Part shown: positions 1 to 10,019 of the stretch, piece by piece
Layout of the letters: every line of letters begins with the position of its first letter
Position numbering within the stretch: position 1 is the stretch's first letter
The notes under the pieces: generated by a model
What the model saw: only the letters and a program-made list of their open reading frames with translations
Told to the model about the DNA's origin: nothing
Database searches by the model: none
Position numbers and translations under genes: made by a program
Assembly: GCF_000276665.1 (NCBI RefSeq)
Contig: NW_004955481.1
Span: 1,244,172 to 1,308,171 of the forward strand
Direction: 5' to 3'
Source of the DNA: Chinchilla lanigera
Lineage: Eukaryota; Chordata; Mammalia; Rodentia; Chinchillidae
DNA length: 64,000 nt

Positions 1-690
1 CAAGAGCTTCCCAGGACGTTGGCTGGAGTTTGCCTTGGTCAGATTTTCTTTTCTACGTTTTTCCTTGCATGAGCACTTTCACACTTGGCCTACCTGCCTG
101 CTGGTAAATGGATGTCAGGAGTGGAGGGTGAGCATAGAAGCAGGGAGGTACTCCCATGGAAAGGGGCTGTCCCTGGGCAGAGGTGCCATTGTCTGCCCTG
201 CTCCACCTTTTTTCTCTGTAAGGAAGAGAGACAGTGCACCTGGCTCTGCTGAATTACAAGACAGCAACGATTGTCCTGGGAAGGTGGAGATCTTAGTGCA
301 GGCTGATGAGGACCCAGCTGAGAATAAAGGGAGAGAGAAAGGTAGGGCCAGGAGAGGATAGCGTGCTTAGGCATAGACCTTGAGTGCCGCTGCCCACCCA
401 CCCCTCGCCCTCCTTCATTAGGACTGTTGTAAATGGTGTCAGGAGGCAGCAAGTGTGGGCACTACACCTGCGGGCTGGGCACAGCCACCACGGAGGGCAG
501 GTGGCTCACCATCCATTGCAGGGCTTCAGCAAGAGTAATCTCGCCAGCACGGTTACCAGAAGTGGGACGGGGGACTTGGCCAGCTCTTTACAGCCTCGCC
601 AGCAACTCTGCTACTTGTGCTCAGTGGAACAACTTCCACATCCCAACGGAACAATTTTTCTGAGATGAACTGAGAGCTAAGCTTCCTGCT
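1..690. other. Intronic DNA, nothing recognised
   Basis: Unique-looking intronic sequence with no repeat or coding signal that I can assign. Confidence 0.5.
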
Positions 691-880
691 AAATGTTCTG
701 TGTGCATCACCGCACTTAATCTGTACAGCAGCCCTATAAAGTGGTCCTGGTTTTCCCCCATTTTACGAGTGAGCAAACTGAGAGGTTAAATGACTAGCTC
801 AAGGTTACACAGCCAGCCAGTCGCCTCTGGAATCCAAAGGCAGGTCTAATTCCGATCCAGAGCGCTGAGCCGCTATTCCT
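690..880 (+). repeat. MIR SINE remnant
   Basis: MIR-like order: a cttaatctgtacagcagccc segment, then ccattttacgagtgagcaaactga, then gaggttaaatgact and ggttacacagccagc. Highly diverged, as expected for this ancient family. Confidence 0.85.
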
Positions 881-1213
881 GGCTGCTGTTGCTGGGAGCC
901 GTGGTGCAGAATTCACCTGGATAGTTCAGCCTTGTGGCGATAGCTGGAACCCACCAAATCTCTCCTCTTTATTAGCACCTTCTCTGCGGACAAAAGAAAA
1001 TGCATTTATGTGCCAAAGGAGAGCCCAGATCCCAGAGAGGAAGGTGCCACTGTCCCCATTCTTAAAATGTTCTGAAGGGCTAGGTTTGGGCTGGAATCGG
1101 GTAGGGGTCCAGGAGGCCGGCTTGAACCCGGTCGGAGCTCTCAGCCACCGATTTCGGACCCAGTGAACCAACGCCTAGAAGTGGCAGAGAAGGCAGGGGC
1201 TTGGTGGGATTAA

Positions 1214-1465
1214 ATGCAGCGCAGCAGGGCTTGGCAGCCGCCCCCACCTCGGCCCCTAGCGGCAATGTCGGTTCCTCCCTCTGGGAGGGGGGAGGAGGAG
1301 AAGCAGCAGGAGGGTCGCGGGGGTGAGTGTGTAGATGCCAATGCGGGCTGCGGGCGCAGGCTCGCCAGCTCCCACCTGGGTGGACCCCGCAGGCGCTGGT
1401 TGGCTCCCAGCGAGTGCCGCTCATCCTATCGCGCACCTGCACGGTTGCCAGGCAACTGGGACTGA
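1214..1465. promoter_or_regulatory. CpG-rich block in RTN4RL1 intron 1
   Basis: About 19 CpG dinucleotides in roughly 250 bp, much denser than the surrounding intron. No repeat was recognised. It could be an intronic CpG island or alternative promoter; no exon could be matched to it. Confidence 0.35.
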
Positions 1466-2179
1466 GTTGTAACACCTCGGTGAGAGCCAGGATGGTGTTT
1501 TCATTTCCTGACTGTTCCTAATCTCTTCTTTAGAAGTTGTACAAGGATTTTGTTTCTGTCCGCAGAGACTCCACCCCTGGTCCCAGCGCCCAGGCCAGCG
1601 GCTTCAGGCCAGACCCACCTTCCATACCAGGGTGTCTCAGTCACCTCTAGGACTCAGGCAGGCAAGGGGCTTGGCCAGCTCTTTATTGCTCCCTCATTTT
1701 GGGAAAGTCATCCTCAGGGGATCTGGAGACTTCGCCTGAGACAAGATGGTGGATCCAGGAAGAACCCCAGAGGGGAGGAGGACAGGCTCCAAGGTCACCA
1801 GGGTCTCACCACAATTGTTGGCCTCAGAACAGCATTGAAGGGGTGGTCCTGGGTCTACCTTCTAGCTTTCACACAGGTTATCTAGGTTTTCCCCAAATTC
1901 TAGTCTCTGCCTCACACCTTTCCAGTGTCTCACCCATCTGCGTACCACCTGCACTATTTTTTCATTTCCTTTTTTCTCTGTAGATTGACCCACTTTAGCT
2001 TAAATAAATGTATTTAAAAAGAAAACTTGATAACACTTCTCTAAATGGAGACTCAGTATCACTTGCCATAAATAGAAAGTAACTGCAAAAATAAATACAA
2101 AGTAACAAAACGTTATTAAATTTTAGCACATGGAGGATGATCTAAAAAGGATATGATAATAACAAAACAATTGCTTATT

Positions 2180-2385
2180 AAGCAATCACTCTGTGCCAGC
2201 TGCTAGCTAAGCACTTTGTATAGATTATCTCATTGGATCTCTTATTATTAATGTTCCCATTTCACAGTTGGGGAAAATTATGGTCAAAGAAGTGAAGGGC
2301 TTTGGCCAAAGGCACACAGACACTAAATGACAAGCTCTAAAGCTAAATCCCATCCAAAGCCTGGGCTGCTAACCGTGACCTGTGC
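2180..2385 (+). repeat. MIR SINE remnant
   Basis: Core pattern tgccagctgctagctaagcac, tcccatttcacagttgggg and ggcacacagacactaaatga, ending in gggctgctaaccg. Confidence 0.8.
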
Positions 2386-2509
2386 TGTCTCCCTGCAAAG
2401 TGTGTCACCCCTGGCTCCTTGACCTGAGAGATGGAGGTGTGGCCCTTTCTAGGACTGGGGCAATGATGTGACCACCAACTGCAGTGGCTTTTACCTGATT
2501 TCAGGAATA

Positions 2510-2690
2510 TGACCCACTGGGTACTTTCACAGATACACTGAACCGCCTCCCAGCAGCCCTGGGAAGTATCTCAATTGATTGCTCAGGGAACTGAGGTTCA
2601 GTAAGCCTAAGCCACCTGCCTAACGTCACACTGCTGCTGCACGGCAGGGCCACGATGTGGGTCCTGCCTCTCTCTCTGCAGCACTAACAC
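2510..2690 (+). repeat. MIR SINE remnant
   Basis: Diverged MIR: cagcagccctgggaagtat, gaactgaggttcagtaag, cctaacgtcacactgctgc. Confidence 0.65.
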
Positions 2691-2699
2691 TCTCTTACA

Positions 2700-3850
2700 C
2701 CTCTCTGTAGCTCATTCAGCCTCATGCAGGGAGAAGAACCTTTCCTTCTTAGCAAATCTTACGGCAGAACTGAGCCTTCTCACAGGGAACAAAATCTCCA
2801 TGTGGGGAGAGTGGGCATTTGCCCGCCAGGCCAGTTGTGGTCAGTACCTCCTTAGAGCCCAGCCTGGCCTTGAGCCATGACCTTCTCCCCATGGGCAAAG
2901 ACCCCCTAGGCCTCTCTACACCTCAGCAAGACGCCTGCACCGCTGGACAGGGATGTTTGTTTGGCTTTATTATCTGCCCTTCTCGAAACCGAGTCCATCA
3001 TTCCCTATCAAAATGAGCAATTGCGTTTCTCACTCCAGAGCCGGCTCATTCTTACCTGGAAAAGAAAGAACGAGGGCACATTTGGAGAGGGAGGAAAATC
3101 ATATGTTATTTTTAAAAGGCATTTTGAGTGAGTGCTGAATAGAGTTCAAGAAAATTGCCTTAAAGACCTGCTCTCTGTGGGGATGGTGTTTCTCATGGCT
3201 CCCAAGTATTTGGAAACTTAATTGCACATTTGTACGGGCTACTGTTTTTATTTCTTTCAGGTCTCAGAGGTGGGCTTTGAAGATTGTGCTCCCTCTGTAA
3301 TGGTTTTCTTTATCTCAAATAAATTTCACACACCTGCAAGGTAGAGCTGCTTAAAAGAAACTGTGTCAGAATTGACTCTTTATTTAATAAATCTGCAAAT
3401 GGCTCAGGGTTGGCTGAGATGATGTGGGGTTAGCTCTCTTTGAACCTTCTGTCACAGGGGTGCAGCCTAATCCCTTCCCCCTTGCTCTCTGCTGATGCTC
3501 TGACCTGCAGAGTCGCAGCCCACGTCTTTTGCTGAAACACTTGCTCCTCTGAGCTGGACACCAGTGGGGGTGGAAGACTGATTTCTGTGTGGGTGTTCAG
3601 GGCCTTTTAGGCCAAGGTGCTAATAAGAGCCTTTCAGGTTAATTGTAGAACCACGGCTCCCTACTGCTGGGGACTTCCTCGACCTCCCACACCATGTCTT
3701 CTCAGAGAGTCAGGAAGTCCATTTGGGGATCAGAGCGGCATAGTAGGCTAGGTAGGAATGAGACTACAGTGTTTGGAATTGGGGAGTACCAATTCTCAGA
3801 GCAGCAGGGGACCCCAGGCTTATATACAACCCCCCCAGAAATAGAGAAAC
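2700..3850. other. Intronic DNA, nothing recognised
   Basis: Unique-looking sequence, AT-rich around 3100-3400. No gene or repeat assigned. Confidence 0.4.
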
Positions 3851-3852
3851 CC

Positions 3853-3920
3853 CTGGAGGCAAGTGAACCTGGGTTCGAATGTTGGCTCTGTCACTCTCCA
3901 GCTGCTGAAGGTGCTAGGAA
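3853..3920 (+). repeat. MIR core fragment
   Basis: aacctgggttcgaatgttgg followed by ctctgtcactctccagctg is the MIR tRNA-like/core region. Confidence 0.7.
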
Positions 3921-4211
3921 ATTCCATTTGTCCCCTCCACCAGGTACCAGGCCTGAGCAGCTGACCTGTGTCAAGGACACCAGTGAACTCCTCCCTCTGA
4001 CTTTAGGTTCTGTTACTGGGTGGGCCTAACAGGTGATCGGGGAGGCAGAGAGGAGAGTGAGCGCTGGCTCCGGTCCTGGCCGAAGGTCTCTCTTGTCATG
4101 GGGCCTGCTCCACATTGCTCTGTTCTGGGTTTTAACTGCCGCTTCCTTTCCTTACCCCTTCAGGCCTCATGGTGGTAATACCAGTCGTTTCTTCTTACCT
4201 GCTACTTGCTA

Positions 4212-4293
4212 TCTGTTCTGGTGCTGGGAATGGAACTCACAGCTTCCCACATGCTCAGCAAGTGCTCTACCACTGGGCAGATGGCCCCCATCT
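4212..4293 (-). repeat. ID-type SINE
   Basis: Reverse complement of an ID element: ggtgctgggaatggaactca, then agcaagtgctctaccactg. Confidence 0.75.
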
Positions 4294-4335
4294 TTGTTAA
4301 TCATTCCTTTAGGGAAGTTTACCTCAAATTAGCTA

Positions 4336-4484
4336 ACGAGGTGTGGTGGTGCACACCTATAATCCCAGCACTCAGGAGGCTGAGGCAGGAGGATTGCTGT
4401 GCATTCGAGGCCAGCCTAAGTTAGTTCAAGGCTAATCTGAACTACATAGTGAGACCCTATCTTAAAAAACAAACAAACAGAAAA
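4336..4484 (+). repeat. B1 SINE
   Basis: 7SL-derived: gtggtggtgcacacctataa, tcccagcactcaggaggctg, the internally duplicated gaggccagcct/aggctaatctgaactacat unit, then gagaccctatctt and an A-rich tail. Confidence 0.9.
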
Positions 4485-4514
4485 TCAAATTAGCTAACAA
4501 CAACAAGCTCGCAT

Positions 4515-4755
4515 AGTAGTGGTCCTGGGCAAGTCATTTATTTCTTGGAGCTTTGGAGCCCTTGCTCATCTGTGAAATGGAGTTTTATTATTAACCAGTT
4601 TATTTGGTATAGAGAGCCCTTCCTGGTCCTTATCTCGGCCCAGGAAGTTTATATTGCCCAGGTGGTTCTCCACAGTTTGGGTGATTGTGATAAGAACTAA
4701 ATGTAACGTTATATGAAAAATGCTTGACCCAGGGCCTGGAACACAGCGACCTTGA
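4515..4755 (+). repeat. MIR SINE remnant
   Basis: cctgggcaagtcatttattt, gctcatctgtgaaatggag, then the tail cttgacccagggcctggaac. Confidence 0.75.
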
Positions 4756-5679
4756 CTCTCAAGCTGGCCTTGGTGGGCCGGGGCCAAGCCTCAGAGGCAG
4801 AAGTAGTGGGAGAAGGACTGGCCAGCCACCTCTGTCCTTGGACTCATGACCATCTTCCATCTAGATTTCCGTTTTCTGGTAGTCTGGTGGAAGGAGAGAA
4901 GCTGAATCCTGTGGTACTCAAGAGGCTGGTATTTCTTGTGTCCTATGATGTCCCCCCAAAGCTGTCCATTTGGTTGATGTGAGCTCATCCTTTTTAGTCT
5001 TTATTTTTATTGGGAAACAAAGCAGCCGCAGATTTCATGCAACATGGTGTCCTGTGGGAATACACAAGAAAGAAACATGACACTGGATGTCCTGCTGGAG
5101 CAGCAGGTGGGGTGAGACCTGGGAAACTGCACTTCAGCTGCTGCTTCTCTGAAATAAGAAAAGGTGTCTGACCCAGGCAACCCATCTGTGGCCCGTGGAC
5201 TTTGAAGTCCCATTCAGTTATTGGGTTTAAGGATTCAGGAACCAAAAGGAGAACACAGACACTAAACCTGGGGAGGAGGTGTGCACTGGGAGTGCTGATG
5301 TCTGGGCAGGTGAGAGAGATGGGTCTCTGCTCCGGAGCAACCCTGGCTAAGATGGGAAGTTCGAATTTCCTGAGATGGTGAGCCCCATGCAAGAGAGGGA
5401 CAAGCATACGCTAGTCTGAGGCAGATGAGGGTTGGGGAAAGCCCCAGGGAGAAGGAAGCCTTGATCTTGGAAACCTTGATCTTTTCCGGGAGAGAAACAG
5501 TAGAGGGGGTGTTTCTGGGAGGGAGCCGCGATGGGAGAAGGGTGAAGGTGGCCAGGCTGAAGGGAGTTGTAGTGTGCTCTGAGAGCCACCAGGAATCCTG
5601 GGGGCATTGTGGGGTGGGCCTTGTGTATTCAGGCCTTGAAGACTGGAGAGAAAGACTTTGGAAATGTGTACAGAAGGAA

Positions 5680-5765
5680 TTTTTTTTTTTGGTACTGGGA
5701 ATCAACTCAGGACCTTATCCTTGCCAGGCAGGTGCTGTGCCACTGAGCCGTATCCCTGGCCCTGA
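5680..5765 (-). repeat. ID-type SINE
   Basis: Poly(T), then ggtactgggaatcaactcag, ccttgccaggcaggtgctgt, gccactgagccgtatccctg: an ID element read backwards, of the 'ggcacagc' subfamily. Confidence 0.85.
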
Positions 5766-5834
5766 GAAGGAATTCTTAACCTGCACCTCAGAATAGCCCC
5801 AAGCCTCCTGCAATTATTATATGGAGCGGCGGTG

Positions 5835-5935
5835 GGGAGTGTCTGGTCTTGCCACTTTCTAGTTAGTCCTTGACCTCACCTGTAAAACGGCACTAAGTGG
5901 TGATGCTGACCCTGCAGTGTGTTGGGGGTAATGGG
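5835..5935 (+). repeat. MIR fragment
   Basis: cttgccactttctagttag, ccttgacctcacctgtaaaacgg. Confidence 0.6.
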
Positions 5936-6575
5936 TCCAGTAACACGGGCGGTGCACTTCCCAGTCACCAGCTCAGCCGAGGACAGCTGTCGTTAATCTG
6001 CTGCAGAGCCCTGGCTGATGCTGGGGAGGTGCAGCTCTCTAGGGAGGGGTCTCCTACAGCTGCCATGAGATTCCTTAAGGGGCCCCTGAATCAAAAAATG
6101 TTAAGCACCACTCACTGCTTGAGAGGTTTAAAAATAGAGGAGTGTTAAGCTGCAGAGAGCTGTGTTTATGTGAACTACGCGCGGTGGCAGGGCCTGCGGG
6201 CCGGGAAGACGGCGTGGAGCCCTTCTGTCCATCTGTTGGCTCCGCGGCCTTCCATCCACTCGCTAGTTACCCAGCATTGCTGAGCACCGACGCGGTCAGG
6301 CCCCTGCTGCACACCGAGGGCACGGAGTCAAGAATGCAGCGTCAGTGGGAAAGGAAGATGGGCGCTGGCCACTTTCCTAAAGTGCCCCCCAGCTTCTTGC
6401 TCCTCCTGTTCTTGTGAGGGTTCCTGCCCACATGGAGTCTGGGCTGGGGCTGGATTTAACTGGTAACGTGCAGTGGGAGTGATGTGCTGCAGTTCTGGCC
6501 CTAAGCCTTCAGAAGGCTGCCAGCCTCACTTGCGTAGTTTGGGGAGTGCTGAGCCCCCGTAAAAAGGCCAGATAC

Positions 6576-6812
6576 TGCCAGGCGTGGTGGCTCATGCCTG
6601 AAATGCCAACATTTGGGAGGCTGAGCCAGGAAGATCACTATGAGTTTGAGGCCGGCCTGAGCTACATAGTGAACTCAAGGCCAGTCTGGAACACAGAGTG
6701 AAGTCCTGTCTCAAAAGTCAGGGTGGCGTGGGGGATGTACCTTGGTGTTAGAGCATGGACTGATCATGTACAAGGACTGGGGCTCTATCCTTATTACCAT
6801 CCCCCCAACAGA
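6576..6812 (+). repeat. Composite B1-dID SINE
   Basis: B1 body (ccaggcgtggtggctcatgc ... tgaagtcctgtctcaaaag) directly followed by an ID-like half (gggggatgtaccttggtgtt, agagcatggactgatcatg, caaggactggggctctatcc). This fused architecture is known from some rodent families. Confidence 0.75.
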
Positions 6813-7024
6813 AGACCAGCTGTCTTGCTAAAGAGATCTTGGGAAGAGGCCACATGGGCGGAGAACACATTGAGAGGCAGAACTCTGAGACCACAGGAGA
6901 GGGAGAAAGGCCCACAATGTGTCCCAGGTTCTTAGCCACCACCTGACTGCAACCCCTGGCAGGAAAAGAATTGTCTTGCTGAGCCTATTTGACTTACAGC
7001 CACAGGGTTATAACATGATTTTAA

Positions 7025-7645
7025 GCCCAGCCTTTGTCCATTTTCTGTTGCTGTAACAATACCGGAGACTGGTTAACTTATAAAGGGAGCAGTGTTTTGT
7101 TTTGGGTGTTTTTTTGGTACCAGGAATCAAACTTTTGTTTTTTTGAGACAGAGTCTTGCTAAATAGTTCAGGCTAGGCTTAAACTCAGTATGTAGCCAGG
7201 CTGGTCTTGAACTTGAGATGATCCTCCTGCCTCAGCCTTCCAAGTCCTGGGATTACAGGTGCGTGCCACCACGCCTGGCAAGCAGATTTATTTTGATCTG
7301 TGGTCTGGAGGCTAGGAAGCCCAAGAGCATTAGTGCTGGTATCTTCTTGACTTCTGATGTGGTTCTCGGACTGTTTCAATCCATGGTAGAGGGCAGAAGG
7401 GCAAGCAGACACGTGTGAAAGGGAGAGAACACAAGGGGCAGCCTTACTTTATAAGAACCCACTTTCACGGCTACTCAGCCCTTCCTGCCAGGCAAGAACT
7501 CACCCACACAAGGAAGGCACTGATCCACTCCTGAGGCTCCTTCATGGCCCAAACTCTTCCCACGAGGGCCCACTTCCCAATGCCATCACATCAGGGACCA
7601 GCTGTCACCATGCGTTCTGGTGGGGACAAGCCGTGTCCAAGCCAC
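7025..7645 (-). repeat. MaLR-type LTR remnant, interrupted by a SINE
   Basis: Begins tccattttctgttgctgtaa, accggagactggttaacttataaag; continues after the SINE with ggaggctaggaagcccaag and ends with cacttcccaatgccatcaca. This is the reverse complement of the common MaLR/ERVL LTR pattern. Non-coding. Confidence 0.75.
7095..7281 (-). repeat. B1-type SINE nested in the MaLR LTR
   Basis: ggtaccaggaatcaaac, then tttttgagacagagtcttgc ... gggattacaggtgcgtgcca and ccacgcctggc: a reversed B1 with an ID-like 3' piece, inserted inside the LTR and therefore younger than it. Confidence 0.85.
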
Positions 7646-7689
7646 CACTTTGTCACATGCATGGAAATAAGCGAAGATCAACCAGATGA

Positions 7690-8350
7690 GTAGGGGTGAA
7701 TGCTGTTTATTCAGAGCTGGCTGTCAGCTTCCCTCAGGTGCATACTGTCAGAGACAGAGGCAGAGAGGTCAGACTCACCTTGTTAAAAGGAGTGGTCTCC
7801 AGTAAGCCGTGGCTGGTGTCGAGTGGCATGCTGAAGCTGTAGGTGGGCTAAATCAAGCAGGATCTTCAGTGTGGATGACTAGGGGTACATATTTGGATTT
7901 CTCTGTTTGGTCCTAAAAAGGAAGCAGGGACCAAATTTAGGAAGCTAATCAAGTCCTGGCTGTTTTGAACTGATTCTTGTAGGGTTTTCTGTTTGGCTTT
8001 CTGGATTGTTTTCTAGAGATGGTAACCTGACTTCTTCCTTCATGGCTGACTTATAGATGGCAAGCTGGCTTCCCTGGCTGGTTACTCTAGATAACGGGCT
8101 GGTTTCCTGGGCTGGTTACTACACACGATGGGCTGGTCCTCTGGCTGCTGCAGATTGTAGGTCAGAGTTCTATCTTTAAATGTGGCCTGGCACTGTCTGT
8201 TTGTCTGTTTAGTCTCTCACCTTGCTATTGATACCTACAAGCAAAATGACAATTCTGAGGCCATGTTGAATGAACAAAGTGTTCTGGGTGAGCCCGAAGG
8301 AAGGAGAATTCCCCTTAGCCTGTGCCAGGTTGGAAGAATAGGTGGGAATT
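7690..8350. other. Unassigned repeat-like block
   Basis: Contains a degenerate tandem motif (ggctggttactctag / ggctggttactacac, about 8056-8140) and tgctgtttattcagagc at the left edge, which resembles a reversed LTR poly(A) region. Possibly a lineage-specific LTR; the family is not recognised. Confidence 0.3.
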
Positions 8351-8365
8351 AGCCAGGTAGGTAAG

Positions 8366-8400
8366 GGTCATCATATGTGGTCATCATATGTGGTCATCAT
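8366..8400 (+). repeat. 13-bp tandem repeat, 2.7 copies
   Basis: ggtcatcatatgt occurs twice in a row, then ggtcatcat. Confidence 0.9.
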
Positions 8401-8950
8401 AAGGGGACATGAGGAACTCAGGCCTGGAGATGGGGGAAGGCATTGTATATGCAGGCTAATATGGGGGAGCTTGTGAGCGGGTGAAGATTGGCTCAGGGCC
8501 AGGGCACTAGACAAACAGGTATCCCCAGAAAGAAGGGTCACAGATATTGACAGTGATGTCACTAGAGCCGAGTTGCAGAAAACCTCAGATGGGGAAGATG
8601 GAGTGGAGGAAGGGTGGGGACAGCAAATTAGTGAAAGAGCAGCTGCACCATCCAGAGAAAGTTCCCGAACTGCAAGCCACAGGACTTGGTGAACTGAACT
8701 CCAGGGACAAAAAGAATGCAGAGTCTCAGGTTTCTGGCAGCCTGGGGTGGCTTTAATTCCTGAGAAGGTGACCTAGAAAGAGGGAGGAGCTTTGGAAAGG
8801 GTGATTTGGGGACTACCGAGTAGGAAGAGGCTAGAAGACCCTATAAAATGTGTGCAGGAAACCCACTGCAGACACGGAGTGGGAATTAGCAGAGAGCGAA
8901 GATGAATTTGGAGTCGTCAGTGCCCGCGCAGGGCATGGCGAGGCCAAACA

Positions 8951-9129
8951 GGAAACCGGAAAGGGTAAGGAGGGCAGGTAAGATGGCACTGGTGGCCAGG
9001 GCGGAGTTATCAGGTTTGGGGTTTTGCCAGAGGCAGGGATTCCACATTTTTTTGCCTGCAATTGGTCGGCATCAAATTCAACAAATAACAAAAACAAAAC
9101 ACTGTGTGGGCCAACACAACTCCGCCTGC
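8951..9129 (+). repeat. Left arm of a 179-bp inverted repeat
   Basis: From ggaaaccggaaagggtaagg to cacaactccgcctgc. Matches the reverse complement of 9640-9818 over the same length with no indels and about 7-8 mismatches (~96%). The inner part (acactgtgtgggccaacaca) resembles the end of an old hAT-type DNA element. Confidence 0.9.
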
Positions 9130-9639
9130 CATGTGGACCCACAGCGCCATGCCCTGTGCATGCCCATGGGCTGTGGGTAAAATGAGAAGAGGAAGGGGTA
9201 TTCAGGATAGAAAGCTGGAGTAGACCCAGAAGAGGGTTGGGTCAAGGAAACTGGGGAGGAGATTTCAAAAGGGCTTTGCCCCCAGGGTCAGCTGGGGCGA
9301 GACAAAAACTGGAAAGTGTGGGTTTGGCACTGCCAGGGAGTTTGTATGTGAGAAGGGGGTGGAATCCCAGGTGTAAGGCTTGAAGCGAGGGAGGGAGGAG
9401 AGGAAGTGGGTCTGCTGCTCCTTCAAGAAGTTTGCCGATGAAGGGGAGGGGAGAGGCGATAGCTGCAGGGAGATTTCAGGTAGGCAGCGTTTTGTTGTTC
9501 AATGGGAGACTCTGGTGAGTCTAGAGGCAGTGAGGAGCGCGGGATAGCGGGGGCGGGGAGCTGAGGATGCTGAGCCAGGGGGCACCGCAGACAGGGAAGC
9601 AGCTGTCAGCAACCAACGGCCCCAGGCGGAATCCAGGCT

Positions 9640-9818
9640 GCAGGTGGAGTTGTGTTGGCCCACACAGTGTTTTGTTTTTGTTATTTGTTGAATTTGATGC
9701 CAACCAATTACATGCAAAAAAATGTGGAATCCCTGCCTCTGGCAGAATCCAAAACCTGATAACTCCGCCCTGGCCACCAGTGCCATCTTACCTGCCCTCC
9801 TTACCCTTTCCGGTTTCC
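9640..9818 (-). repeat. Right arm of the 179-bp inverted repeat
   Basis: Reverse complement of 8951-9129, separated from it by about 510 bp of unrelated purine-rich sequence. Its inner end runs on into a further hAT-like tail (ctgcagcctggattccg in reverse complement) that arm A shares only weakly. Confidence 0.9.
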
Positions 9819-9940
9819 TGCTTGGTCCCCCTGTAACCCTGAGGACGGAAGAAGGGAGAGGGGAGGACAAGGCAGGAAGCTGGTGGCTCTCAGAGGGATA
9901 TGTGAGGGTGCTGAGGTGACGGGCCAGGGTCTTGGTGTGA

Positions 9941-9955
9941 GGCGGGGGGGGGGGT
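9941..9955 (+). repeat. G homopolymer run
   Basis: Ten or more consecutive G in a GC-rich context, within an old LINE-type remnant. Confidence 0.7.
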
Positions 9956-10019
9956 TGGAAGTGTCACTGTAGGGCACAGAGAGGAAGCTGGGAAGGCCAC
10001 ATAGAATAACAGTGGGGTG

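Noticed and set aside
8951..9818. Reading the inverted repeat arms as two coding exons, because similar peptides appear from both
   Set aside because: The shared peptides simply reflect the duplicated DNA; the arms resemble a non-coding DNA-transposon end and have no splice signals.
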